DNA of 28,266 nt, from positions 1-28,266 of the forward strand of contig JBAQKP010000218.1 in NCBI GenBank assembly GCA_049301135.1. The letters run 5' to 3'. Shown here in pieces: positions 1 to 7,806 of this stretch. The notes beneath the pieces were generated by a model, which was given only the letters and a program-made list of their open reading frames with translations, searched no databases and was not told the origin of the DNA. The position numbers were made by a program, and so were the translations under genes. Numbering within the stretch: the first letter of the stretch is position 1; each line of letters begins with the position of its first letter. Source of the DNA: JAYXXU01 sp049301135. Lineage in GTDB: Bacteria; Pseudomonadota; Gammaproteobacteria; Pseudomonadales; Moraxellaceae.

Positions 1-17
1 CCCTAAAAGAACTCATA

Positions 18-43
18 AAAAAACGACCCGAAGGCCGTTTTTT
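18..43 (-). terminator. Rho-independent terminator of tex
   Basis: Read on the minus strand this is a hairpin with a UUCG tetraloop. The arms run 33-37 and 24-28, with one G-U wobble, and are extended by an A-run/U-run pair. The U-tract (18-23 on the plus strand as A's) follows the stem. It lies 20 bases beyond the tex stop codon, as expected for its transcript end. Confidence 0.8.
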
Positions 44-62
44 GCGACTGCAACGTGCAGGA

Positions 63-2498
63 TTAACCGCCCGATTTTTTCAAACCGGCTTGTTGTAAGA
101 GCGCACCGAGTGAGCCGAGTTTTTCCTCGCGTGGCTTCTGCTCACGCGCTTGCTCATCGCGTGGCCGTGCTTGGCGCGATTGCTCTGCCCGCTCGGAACG
201 CTCTGGGCGTGGCGGACGTGAGCCTTCGGGACGCGCTGGCCGGTCGCCTTGCGGACGGTCGTTGCGACGTGGTGGGCGTGACGCGCGTGGCTCATTGGTA
301 TTGCTGCTGGCTTCTGGCTTGCGCGGTGGCCGTGCAGTGCGCTCAGGCTTTTCGGCCGGTTGCAGGCGTAGCGACAAGCTGATGCGTTTGCGCTCGGCAT
401 CCACCCCAATCACGCGGACTTTGACGATTTGGTTCGGTTTAACCACGTTTTGCGGATCATCGACGAAACCATTCGACAATTCAGACACATGCACCAGACC
501 ATCTTGATGCACGCCGATGTCAATAAATGCCCCGAAATTGGTGACATTGGTGACCACGCCTTCAAGGATTAAGCCTTCGCTTAAATCACTGATCTGCTGA
601 ATATCATCACGGAATTGGACGGTTTTAAACTCAGGCCGTGGATCGCGTGCCGGTTTTTCCAATTCTTGCAGTACGTCTTGCACGGTCGGCAAACCAAACT
701 GCTCATCGACAAACTGACTCGGCTCAAGCTCGGCCAGTGCGCCGTCTTTGCCCATCACGTCAGTCAGTGATAGACCGCGTGCGGCGAGGATTTTTTCGAC
801 CAGCGGATAGGCTTCAGGGTGTACCGCCGAAGCATCCAGCGGCTGGCTTGAGTTGGCAATCCGCAGAAAACCGGCCGCTTGTTCAAAAGTACGCGCGCCG
901 AGACGCGGCACATTTTTCAGTTGTTCGCGGTCAGCAAAGCTGCCGTGTTCACGTCGATAATCGACGATCTGCTGCGCGACATTGCTGTTTAGACCGGCGA
1001 TCCGCGCCAGCAAGGCCACCGAGGCAGTATTCACATCGACACCGACCGCATTCACGGCGTCTTCGACTACTGCGTCGAGCATGCGCGCCAGTTGGGTTTG
1101 GTTGACATCGTGTTGGTATTGACCGACCCCGATGGATTTTGGGTCGATTTTGACCAGTTCGGCCAATGGATCTTGCAGACGACGCGCAATCGATACCGCA
1201 CCGCGAATCGACACATCCAGCTCGCCCAGTTCTTGGCTGGCCAATTCGCTGGCCGAATACACTGACGCACCGGCTTCGCTGACGGTGATACGGGTCAGGT
1301 TCAGGTCGGCGTGTTGCTTGCTCAATTCGGCAATCAGCGTATCGGTTTCGCGGCTGGCCGTACCGTTGCCGATGGCGACCAGATCAACCTGATGTTCACG
1401 GCAGAGTTTTTCCAGTTCGGCCAATGCACCAACACGGTCGTTCTTCGGTGCAAACGGATACACCACCGAATGACCCAATACGTTGCCAGACTCATCCACC
1501 ACGGCGAGTTTTACGCCATGCTTTAAGCCCGGATCAACGCCGAGGGTGCGCCGACCACCGGCAGGTGCGGACAGCAGTAGATGACGTAGGTTTTCGGCAA
1601 ATACCACAATCGCTTCGGCTTCGGCGGCCAGACGTTTTTCGGTCAGCAGCGAGTGCTCCAGATGTGGTCGTAGTTTACCCAGCCACAGCAATTGTGCGGT
1701 CTGCTGCAAAAACTCGCGGCGGGATTCTGGCTCAATTGCACTCAATTTAAAATGATCAAACACTTCAGCCAAGCGCGGCACATCATCGCCATCGACTTTG
1801 AGGGTCAGCACGTTTTCTTGCCGACCGCGCAACATCGCAAGTAGTCGATGCGAAGCGACTTTATGCAGTGGCTCTTGCGCTTCAAAATAATCGCGGAATT
1901 TTTTACCGACTTCACGCTTGTCTTCACCGGCTAGACGGCTTTTCAGCACCGTTTCTTTGGCAAAATGCGTACGCAGCACATCGACCAGATCGGCATGCGT
2001 CGCCCACTCGTCGATGATCAGATGTTGCATCGCCTCAAGCTGGCTGGCTTGATCCGCATAGTTGTCGTGGCTAAAGCCCTCTAACACACTGACCGGCTCG
2101 ACGGCTTCGCTGAGTAGACGCTGTACCAACGGCGCAAAACCGGCCTCGCGTGCCTGACTGGCCTTGCTGGTTTTTTTGGGGCGATATGGCAGATACAGAT
2201 CTTCGAGGGCAGTTTTGCTCTCGGCGGCATTTAAACGACTGAGTAAATCTGGGGTCAGCCGATCTTGGCTGCGAATCGACTCAATCACACGGCTGCGCCG
2301 CTCGTTCAGATCACGCAGATAGGTCAGCCGTGCTTCGAGTTTACGCAGTTGCGCATCGTCGAGGCCATCAGTCGCTTCTTTGCGATAGCGGGCAATAAAC
2401 GGCACGCTGGCGCCGTCGTCCATCAGTCGAATCGCTGCTTCGATCTGTGCGGGGCGAACGGCCAGTTCGCTTGCTAATTGCTGGGCCAGTTCGGTCAT
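63..2498 (-). CDS. tex: Tex, RNA-binding transcription accessory protein (S1 domain)
   Basis: This is an 811-residue protein of the Tex family, cytoplasmic nucleic-acid-binding proteins linked to transcription and stress survival. Visible parts, in order: an N-terminal Tex domain (about 1-320), a YqgF/RNase H-like domain starting near TLGVDPGLKHGVK (about 318-440), helix-hairpin-helix repeats (about 485-555) and an S1 RNA-binding domain (about 640-715, with GVVTNVTNFGAFIDIG). After S1 comes a tail of about 90 residues rich in Arg, Pro and Glu, probably disordered, which makes the protein longer than the roughly 770 residues common in the family. It is transcribed divergently from ompR, has a TATAAT element just upstream and ends at a UUCG terminator. 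The ATG at 2498 gives the full expected N-terminus. Confidence 0.95.
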   Translation of the reverse strand: MTELAQQLASELAVRPAQIEAAIRLMDDGASVPFIARYRKEATDGLDDAQLRKLEARLTYLRDLNERRSRVIESIRSQDRLTPDLLSRLNAAESKTALEDLYLPYRPKKTSKASQAREAGFAPLVQRLLSEAVEPVSVLEGFSHDNYADQASQLEAMQHLIIDEWATHADLVDVLRTHFAKETVLKSRLAGEDKREVGKKFRDYFEAQEPLHKVASHRLLAMLRGRQENVLTLKVDGDDVPRLAEVFDHFKLSAIEPESRREFLQQTAQLLWLGKLRPHLEHSLLTEKRLAAEAEAIVVFAENLRHLLLSAPAGGRRTLGVDPGLKHGVKLAVVDESGNVLGHSVVYPFAPKNDRVGALAELEKLCREHQVDLVAIGNGTASRETDTLIAELSKQHADLNLTRITVSEAGASVYSASELASQELGELDVSIRGAVSIARRLQDPLAELVKIDPKSIGVGQYQHDVNQTQLARMLDAVVEDAVNAVGVDVNTASVALLARIAGLNSNVAQQIVDYRREHGSFADREQLKNVPRLGARTFEQAAGFLRIANSSQPLDASAVHPEAYPLVEKILAARGLSLTDVMGKDGALAELEPSQFVDEQFGLPTVQDVLQELEKPARDPRPEFKTVQFRDDIQQISDLSEGLILEGVVTNVTNFGAFIDIGVHQDGLVHVSELSNGFVDDPQNVVKPNQIVKVRVIGVDAERKRISLSLRLQPAEKPERTARPPRKPEASSNTNEPRASRPPRRNDRPQGDRPARPEGSRPPRPERSERAEQSRQARPRDEQAREQKPREEKLGSLGALLQQAGLKKSGG

Positions 2499-2533
2499 GC
2501 GCGAAATTTCCGGTGAAGGTCAGTAAAGCGACG

Positions 2534-2539
2534 ATTATA
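2534..2539 (-). promoter_or_regulatory. -10 element for tex
   Basis: A perfect TATAAT on the minus strand, about 36 bases upstream of the tex start codon. No convincing -35 box is seen at 17 bases (the hexamer there is TATGCA), so the assignment rests on the -10 and its position. Confidence 0.45.
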
Positions 2540-2748
2540 CGGCCGCAATTGGCTACTGCATATGACCAAGTGACAGGTTCTTGCTGCCGCAATTGGTTTT
2601 TTAGGCGTAGTTTTTTGCCAAGTCGTTGGGATCGGGGCGTTTTCAGCGCCAAAACCTGTATCGGTTTGGTATCGCACACTTGAAGGCAATTCAGATTGCA
2701 GCCATGTTGTCATGTGTGCTGCTTATGTTTATGCTGATTGTTATTGTC

Positions 2749-2762
2749 TCGGCCGATGCCGA
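2749..2762 (+). promoter_or_regulatory. Hairpin just upstream of the ompR ribosome binding site
   Basis: A perfect 5-bp stem TCGGC/GCCGA closes a CGAT loop. It sits directly before the Shine-Dalgarno sequence AAGGAGAA (2766-2772) of ompR and could tune translation or mRNA stability. The tex-ompR gap (2499-2777) otherwise shows only the tex -10 element; I see no confident ompR promoter. Confidence 0.3.
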
Positions 2763-2777
2763 CAAAAGGAGAATTCC

Positions 2778-3539
2778 ATGACGTTGACCGTCCCCGCAGA
2801 GGACAGCAACCCTCGTCCTCAATCTGATCGTCTAGAACGCATCTTGGTGGTCGATGACGATGTGCGTTTGCGCACGTTGCTGCAACGGTTTTTGGAGGAT
2901 AAAGGATTTATCGTCAAAACCGCCCACGACGGCACGCAGATGGATCGCCTGATGCAGCGCGAGTTGTTCTCATTGATTGTACTGGATTTTATGCTACCAG
3001 TCGAAGATGGCATCAGCATCTGTCGTCGTCTACGCAACCAAAACATCGACACGCCGGTGATCATGCTGACTGCGCGCGGCAGTGACTCAGACCGCATCGC
3101 TGGCCTTGAGGCCGGTGCAGATGATTATCTAGCCAAACCCTTTAATCCAAATGAACTGTTGGCACGGATTCGAGCCGTATTGCGCCGCCAAGTGCGTGAA
3201 ATCCCTGGCGCACCGAGTCAAAACATCGAAGTGGTCAGCTTTGGGGCGTGGTCGCTGGATTTATCGACCCGCACGCTGACCCGTGAAGGCCAAGTCGTCA
3301 CCCTGACCACCGGCGAATTTGCAGTACTCAAAGCCCTCGTGCAACATCCGCGCGAGCCGCTGACCCGTGACAAACTGATGAATCTGGCGCGTGGCCGTGA
3401 GTGGGGGGCGATGGAGCGTTCGATTGACGTACAAGTGTCGCGCTTACGCCGACTGGTCGAGGACAACCCTGCCCGCGCCCGCTATATTCAGACGGTGTGG
3501 GGGGTCGGTTATGTGTTCGTGCCGGACGGTGCTGAATAA
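2778..3539 (+). CDS. ompR: OmpR, DNA-binding response regulator
   Basis: This is a 253-residue response regulator, the cytoplasmic partner of the EnvZ kinase encoded next, and controls envelope and osmotic-stress genes. The receiver domain (about 20-135) has the acidic pair at 26-28, phospho-acceptor Asp70, Thr98 and Lys120. The winged-helix output domain (about 150-250) carries the classic OmpR stretches GEFAVLKALVQHPREPL and RYIQTVWGVGYVFVPDG. I chose the ATG at 2778 because AAGGAGAA lies 5 bases upstream and the protein then aligns with OmpR after a short extension. An in-frame upstream ATG at 2712 lacks such a site. The stop codon directly abuts the envZ start. Confidence 0.96.
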   Translation: MTLTVPAEDSNPRPQSDRLERILVVDDDVRLRTLLQRFLEDKGFIVKTAHDGTQMDRLMQRELFSLIVLDFMLPVEDGISICRRLRNQNIDTPVIMLTARGSDSDRIAGLEAGADDYLAKPFNPNELLARIRAVLRRQVREIPGAPSQNIEVVSFGAWSLDLSTRTLTREGQVVTLTTGEFAVLKALVQHPREPLTRDKLMNLARGREWGAMERSIDVQVSRLRRLVEDNPARARYIQTVWGVGYVFVPDGAE

Positions 3540-4937
3540 TTGGCGCGCCTGCACCAGCGCACCACAGAGCCGGTCAAGCGCTTTTTAATCAAAGCCAAGC
3601 CACGCTCGACCGCATGGCGTACCACGCTGTTGGTGTCTGGGGTGAGTCTATTTAGCCTATTGATGTCGCTGACGTTTTTTTGGCGCACCTTATATCTGCC
3701 TGAATTAAGACATCATGCGCGCTATTTGGCGATTGAGCTCGATCTGCTACACGAAGCCGAAATGCAGATGGACATTGATCCGTTTGCGGTCAGCTTGCAC
3801 GACTGGATCTTGGGCAGTATGGGCGTACAGATCGTCCGCAATCCCGAGGATTTTCCCGATCCACGCGAAAAATTTATTGCAGATTTTTTTACCAATATTC
3901 TCGAAAAGGAATTACAGCGCGAACTTGGTGAAGAGGTCACCGTCTACTTTAAATTTAAGCCATCGCCTGAGCTGTGGATTCAGTATCCATCGCTGGGTCA
4001 GGCGTGGATTCGGGAGCCGCTGTATTTTTATGGTGAGTATAGCCTTGAATTGATTCTGGCATGGCTGCTCGGTATTCCATTAATGACGTTGATTATCACC
4101 TTGACGCTGGTACGTCAGATCAATCGACCACTGGCACGGCTACAAAGCGCCGCACAACAGTACAGCCGCAAAGGCTCCGCACCAGACCTGCAAACCGACA
4201 CCGGCCCGATCGAAATCCGACAAGTCAATGCCGCGTTTAATCACATGATCGCGACCCTACAACAGGCCGCGCAAGAGCGTATGATCATGCTGGCCGGTAT
4301 TTCGCATGACCTGCGCACGCCGTTGACACGGATGCGTCTGACTGCGGAATTGATGCCCGATGAGGATTTACGCGAAGGCTTGATTTATGATGTCGATGAC
4401 ATGGACGGGATTTTGGAGCAGTTTATTTCATATATGAAGGACGGCTCGGATGAAGCCGCTCAAGCCACCGATATTAATCAAATTTTGCAAGAATTGATCA
4501 TTCAATACAAACCGCTCAAGATCATCTATCAGCCGCAATCACTGCCTAAAATTCAGATTCGCAGCCTGTCGATCAAACGCATGATCGGCAACTTGATCAA
4601 TAATGCTCGACGCTACGGCGCAGAACCGTTGTATCTGGCCGCCAGTCTGATCGGTGGCACAATCGTCATCACGGTGCGCGATGCCGGACAAGGCATTCAG
4701 GCCGAACAGGTCAATGATCTGATGCAGCCTTTTGTGCGCGGCGACGCAGCACGCAGCACGCAAGGCAGTGGTTTGGGGCTGGCGATTGTTCAGCGCATCG
4801 CCGAGCTGCATGGTGGTGCAGTCGAGTTACGCAATCATCCCGACGGCGGACTTGAGGTCACCGTCAGTTTGCCGCTACATCCCGAGGATAGCGATGAGCC
4901 GCGACTGGCGGCGACCTCACCGCGCACGAGCCGTTAA
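3540..4937 (+). CDS. envZ: EnvZ-type sensor histidine kinase
   Basis: This is a 465-residue inner-membrane sensor kinase that phosphorylates OmpR. Two membrane segments (about 28-48 and 170-191) flank a periplasmic domain of about 120 residues. A HAMP linker follows (about 192-245), then the dimerization/phospho-acceptor helix with His256 in GISHDLRTPLTRMRL, and the ATPase domain with N box (MIGNLINNARRYG), DAGQGI and GSGLGLAIVQRI. The apparent start is a TTG at 3540 immediately after the ompR TAA. No in-frame ATG precedes the first membrane helix, so translation is probably coupled to ompR. The 3' end overlaps the convergent kup by 4 bp. Confidence 0.93.
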   Translation: MARLHQRTTEPVKRFLIKAKPRSTAWRTTLLVSGVSLFSLLMSLTFFWRTLYLPELRHHARYLAIELDLLHEAEMQMDIDPFAVSLHDWILGSMGVQIVRNPEDFPDPREKFIADFFTNILEKELQRELGEEVTVYFKFKPSPELWIQYPSLGQAWIREPLYFYGEYSLELILAWLLGIPLMTLIITLTLVRQINRPLARLQSAAQQYSRKGSAPDLQTDTGPIEIRQVNAAFNHMIATLQQAAQERMIMLAGISHDLRTPLTRMRLTAELMPDEDLREGLIYDVDDMDGILEQFISYMKDGSDEAAQATDINQILQELIIQYKPLKIIYQPQSLPKIQIRSLSIKRMIGNLINNARRYGAEPLYLAASLIGGTIVITVRDAGQGIQAEQVNDLMQPFVRGDAARSTQGSGLGLAIVQRIAELHGGAVELRNHPDGGLEVTVSLPLHPEDSDEPRLAATSPRTSR

Positions 4938-6808
4938 ATCTCAATCTGACAGCCCATCTCAACCACACGGTTGGCCGGAATCTGAAAGAAATCCGACGCA
5001 GAAGCAGTATTGCGTGACATCGCAATAAACAACTTTTCACGCCACTGCGCCATACCCTCATCGACGTTCGAGAAGATCCGTTCACGCGACACAAAAAAGC
5101 TGGTGTTCATCATGTCGAGTGGCCGCCCTACCTGCTGTAAAGCCTGTTGTAACGCATCGGGGACATTCGGCTGCTCTTTAAAGCCATAGCAGACCAGCAC
5201 CCGAAAGAAATTCGGACTCAATTGCTCGATCTGTACCCGCTGACTCGCGTCGATATACGGCACATCTTGTGTGTTGAGCGTCATCAGCACATTGCACTCA
5301 TGCAGGACTTTATTGTGCTTGAGGTTATGTAATAACGAATGCGGCACGACCGCCTGACTGCCGGTCATAAACACGGCCGTACCCGAAATCAGGTGGGCAC
5401 TTTGACCGACCGATTGGATAAACAGATCGAGTGGCAGGGTGTCTTTTTGCAGCTTATCAAACAATAACTCACGACCACGCTTCCACGTGATCATGATGAC
5501 AAACGCCGACCCCCCGATCAGCAGCGGCACCCAACCGCCATCCAAGACTTTGAGCGAGGTTGCACCAAGGAATAACAGGTCAACCGCCAAAAATGGAATC
5601 GCCACCAGACACACTTTGAGCAGTGACCAACGCCACACGCTCAACATCACAAAGGCCACCAAAATCGTATCGCAGACCATCGTCATGGTCACGGCAATCC
5701 CGTAGGCTGAGGCCAGATTGGCACTGGATTTAAACGCTAACACCAGCACTAACACCGAGCCGAGCAACAGCCAGTTCAAAAACGGAATATAAATCTGTCC
5801 GACCTCAGACTCTGAGGTATGCAGCACGGTCATGCGCGGTAAATAGCCCAACTGCATCGCCTGCCGTGCAATCGAAAACACCCCCGAAATCACCGCTTGC
5901 GAGGCAATCACCGCTGCAATCGTCGCCAACCCGATCATCGGATATAACAACGACTCTGGCACCAGCAAATAAAATGGGTTTTCAATCGCGGTTGGGTCAC
6001 GCAGAATCAGCGCACCCTGACCGGCATAATTCAAGATCAAGCAGGGCAAGACCACAAAGAACCAGCCCAACTTGATCGGCTTAATCCCAAAATGCCCCAT
6101 GTCGGCGTATAGCGCCTCACCGCCGGTAATCGTCAGCACCACCGCACCCAGAATAAAAAAGGCACGAAATGGACTATCTACTACAAACTGCAACGCCCAC
6201 CACGGATTGACCAGCCACAGCACGGCAGGGTTTTGCGCGATGCTTAAAATCCCCAAACCACCCAACACCAAAAACCACAGCAAGGTCACTGGGCCAAAAA
6301 ACCGCCCCATCGAGCCGGTGCCTTTGCGTTGGATTAAAAACAAACAGACTAAAATCACCACCGCAATCGGCAGGATATATGGGGTAAACACCGGCGTGGC
6401 AATGGTTAAGCCTTCCACCGCACCCAGCACCGACACCGCAGGCGTGATGATCCCATCACCAAAAAATAACGCTGCCCCGAATAAACCGACCGAGACCAAA
6501 AATAATTTTAAGCGTGGATTCATCGGTTGCTGGCGCAGGCTCAACGCCAACAGCGCCATAATCCCGCCCTCGCCGTTGTTATCAGCGCGCATGATGAACG
6601 CCACATATTTTAGCGACACCACCACCATCAGTGACCAAAAAATCATCGACAGGATGCCAAGCACATTCGCTTCGGTAATCGCCATGCCATGTGCGGCATG
6701 AAAACTTTCTTTTAAGGCATATAATGGGCTAGTCCCAATATCACCAAACACCACACCCAACGCACCAAGCGTCAAGAGTGGCATCGAAGATCGCTGAGTC
6801 GCTTGCAT
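4934..6808 (-). CDS. kup: Kup low-affinity K+ uptake permease
   Basis: This is a 624-residue potassium:proton symporter of the KUP/HAK/KT family in the inner membrane, nearly the length of E. coli Kup (622). The N-terminus has the family signature GVVFGDIGTSPLYAL, followed by about 12 membrane helices and a soluble C-terminal domain of about 170 residues. I start at the ATG at 6808, because an upstream in-frame TTG at 6895 would add 29 residues the family lacks. The stop codon lies inside the end of envZ, and the two genes converge with no terminator between them. An 8-bp inverted repeat lies 8 bases before the start codon. Confidence 0.94.
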   Translation of the reverse strand: MQATQRSSMPLLTLGALGVVFGDIGTSPLYALKESFHAAHGMAITEANVLGILSMIFWSLMVVVSLKYVAFIMRADNNGEGGIMALLALSLRQQPMNPRLKLFLVSVGLFGAALFFGDGIITPAVSVLGAVEGLTIATPVFTPYILPIAVVILVCLFLIQRKGTGSMGRFFGPVTLLWFLVLGGLGILSIAQNPAVLWLVNPWWALQFVVDSPFRAFFILGAVVLTITGGEALYADMGHFGIKPIKLGWFFVVLPCLILNYAGQGALILRDPTAIENPFYLLVPESLLYPMIGLATIAAVIASQAVISGVFSIARQAMQLGYLPRMTVLHTSESEVGQIYIPFLNWLLLGSVLVLVLAFKSSANLASAYGIAVTMTMVCDTILVAFVMLSVWRWSLLKVCLVAIPFLAVDLLFLGATSLKVLDGGWVPLLIGGSAFVIMITWKRGRELLFDKLQKDTLPLDLFIQSVGQSAHLISGTAVFMTGSQAVVPHSLLHNLKHNKVLHECNVLMTLNTQDVPYIDASQRVQIEQLSPNFFRVLVCYGFKEQPNVPDALQQALQQVGRPLDMMNTSFFVSRERIFSNVDEGMAQWREKLFIAMSRNTASASDFFQIPANRVVEMGCQIEI

Positions 6809-6816
6809 AACATCTG

Positions 6817-6839
6817 TCTGCCGAGGCTGGATCGGCAGA
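6817..6839 (-). promoter_or_regulatory. Hairpin in the kup leader
   Basis: A perfect 8-bp inverted repeat TCTGCCGA/TCGGCAGA with a 7-base loop, starting 8 bases upstream of the kup ATG. It covers the only purine-rich stretch that could serve as ribosome binding site (GGCAGA). It may be a translation-control hairpin or a protein operator; its role is unknown. Confidence 0.4.
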
Positions 6840-6917
6840 ATGTTAGCACCGATTCGGCTCAGATAGGCAGGCCAGATGGCAATCCTGTTCGACAACCGGC
6901 AAAACTGAAAAACAATT

Positions 6918-6946
6918 TTGCAAAGTCAGCGACTTTGGCTTAGAAT
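6918..6946 (+). promoter_or_regulatory. Sigma-70 promoter of tRNA-Ser
   Basis: A TTGCAA -35 (6918-6923), a 17-base spacer and a TAGAAT -10 (6941-6946), followed by a GC-rich discriminator (CCTCGGCC) typical of stable-RNA promoters under stringent control. The tRNA begins at 6957. Confidence 0.75.
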
Positions 6947-6956
6947 CCTCGGCCTT

Positions 6957-7046
6957 GGTGAGGTGGCCGAGTGGCTGAAGGCGCACGCCTGGAAAGTGTG
7001 TATACGTTAACCCGTATCGAGGGTTCGAATCCCTCTCTCACCGCCA
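6957..7046 (+). tRNA. tRNA-Ser (anticodon GGA)
   Basis: This 90-base gene has a 7-bp acceptor stem (GGTGAGG with TCTCACC, one G-U pair), a D-arm starting TGGCCGAGTGG, an anticodon loop CTGGAAA giving anticodon GGA (reads UCC/UCU), a long class-II variable arm (TATACG...CGTATC), the T-arm GGGTTCGAATCCC and an encoded CCA (7044-7046). It closely resembles enterobacterial tRNA-Ser(GGA). The last 14 bases belong to the left attachment repeat of the island, so the 3' end is supplied by the element. Confidence 0.97.
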
Positions 7047-7050
7047 TATA
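7033..7050 (+). repeat. attL, left attachment repeat
   Basis: The 18-bp sequence CTCTCTCACCGCCATATA is identical to 14584-14601. It covers the last 14 bases of tRNA-Ser plus TATA, so the tRNA stays intact after integration. It is the predicted crossover core for the integrase. Confidence 0.9.
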
Positions 7051-7060
7051 CTTAGAATAA

Positions 7061-7086
7061 AGCCCTGATAATTCAGGGCTTTTTTA
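7061..7086 (+). terminator. Terminator after tRNA-Ser (island copy)
   Basis: Stem AGCCCTGA (7061-7068), loop TAAT, stem TCAGGGCT (7073-7080), then a T-run. It terminates the tRNA transcript. It lies inside the island's left end, and a copy with the same stem but a different loop lies beyond the right attachment site. Confidence 0.9.
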
Positions 7087-7100
7087 TCCTTAAACTTTGC

Positions 7101-7122
7101 TTTCCCCACATTTTTCCCCACA
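7101..7122 (+). repeat. Putative integrase arm sites near attL
   Basis: The decamer TTTCCCCACA occurs at 7101-7110 and again at 7113-7122 (12-base spacing). The second copy runs into a perfect 12-bp palindrome, CCCACATGTGGG (7117-7128). The same decamer occurs near the other end of the island (14443-14452). Placement flanking both attachment cores is what arm-type sites for a tyrosine integrase or its excision factor would show. The remaining 7131-7255 holds no gene or motif I can support. Confidence 0.5.
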
Positions 7123-7255
7123 TGTGGGCTTGGCTTACTTGCCTAATGGCATCAAAACCACAAGATTTTATTGGAATCAGTAATACCAAGATTTTTCTGA
7201 CATCAATGCAGGCCATGCGCGATTTTTTGAACGCCCACTGACTCCGAAAAAACCT

Positions 7256-7705
7256 TCAATTCATCATGCTGGGGTATTCGCCAAGCTTGGCAAGTTCAGC
7301 GGCTAGTTCCTCATCTGTTAAGTCTTTTGCAGGTGGTGCGACAAGTTCGATTCGGGTAACGCCATGCGCTTGCTGGCCTGTCGCGTGTACTCGGTCAACA
7401 AACATGCCCAAATGCTTGCCAATGTGCGCCCACGCGCTTACCCGTGCGCTGTGGCTGCTACCGTCGCCTGTATGCCGTGCTTCCTCCAGTAAGCCTAGCA
7501 ATACGGCATCCTGACTCACTAACGCCCTGCTGCTGCGTTCGCGTATCGCGTCATCTATGGCGGCTCTAACGTCAACATTGGTCAACAGGCGGCTACCTTG
7601 CTGCTTTGCCGTGTCTTGACTATATCCCGCCCTGATTGCGGCTTGTGTGGCGTTAAAGTCGATTAGGTATTCATCAATAAAACGCTGCTGTTTTGTGGTC
7701 GGCAT
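7256..7705 (-). CDS. Terminase small subunit (TerS-like)
   Basis: This 149-residue protein matches the terminase small-subunit family that recognizes phage DNA for packaging. The N-terminus, TTKQQRFIDEYLIDFNATQAA followed by a GYS motif, is the usual helix-turn-helix DNA-binding part (about 3-60). A helical middle (SQDAVLLGLLEEARH) and a variable C-terminus follow. No large terminase, portal or capsid gene lies nearby, so it would act with a helper phage's machinery. It has its own promoter (TATAAT at 7739-7744) just after a terminator that closes the replication operon, so packaging and replication genes are apparently transcribed separately. Confidence 0.85.
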   Translation of the reverse strand: MPTTKQQRFIDEYLIDFNATQAAIRAGYSQDTAKQQGSRLLTNVDVRAAIDDAIRERSSRALVSQDAVLLGLLEEARHTGDGSSHSARVSAWAHIGKHLGMFVDRVHATGQQAHGVTRIELVAPPAKDLTDEELAAELAKLGEYPSMMN

Positions 7706-7738
7706 CGCTTGGCCTGCTGGGGCTGGGGGCTTGTTATC

Positions 7739-7744
7739 ATTATA
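7739..7744 (-). promoter_or_regulatory. -10 element for terS
   Basis: A perfect TATAAT on the minus strand, 34 bases upstream of the terS ATG and directly downstream of a terminator. The -35 region is weak (T-rich, TTTTTA at 17 bases), which would suit a promoter that needs an activator. Confidence 0.5.
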
Positions 7745-7762
7745 CGCTTTTTGATAGTGATT

Positions 7763-7786
7763 AAAAAACCGCCCACATTAGGGCGG
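7763..7786 (-). terminator. Terminator between the helicase operon and terS
   Basis: On the minus strand: stem CCGCCC/GGGCGG with a 6-base loop, followed by six U's (A's at 7763-7768 on the plus strand). It lies 21 bases beyond the stop of the TubC-N-like gene and upstream of the terS -10. Confidence 0.85.
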
Positions 7787-7806
7787 CTCTGCTGTCGCTT
7801 GGCTTG

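Noticed and set aside
63..350. The repetitive Arg/Pro-rich Tex tail as a separate gene or repeat element
   Set aside because: It is continuous in frame with Tex. Such basic disordered tails follow S1 domains in related proteins, and the DNA repeats only reflect amino-acid composition.
2712..2777. A longer OmpR starting at 2712
   Set aside because: The added 22 residues are Cys/Tyr-rich and unlike the family, while the ATG at 2778 has a strong ribosome binding site.
6072..6701. A 209-codon plus-strand frame antisense to kup
   Set aside because: It has Pro/Thr/Asn-rich composition, lies fully inside kup membrane helices, and has no family features.
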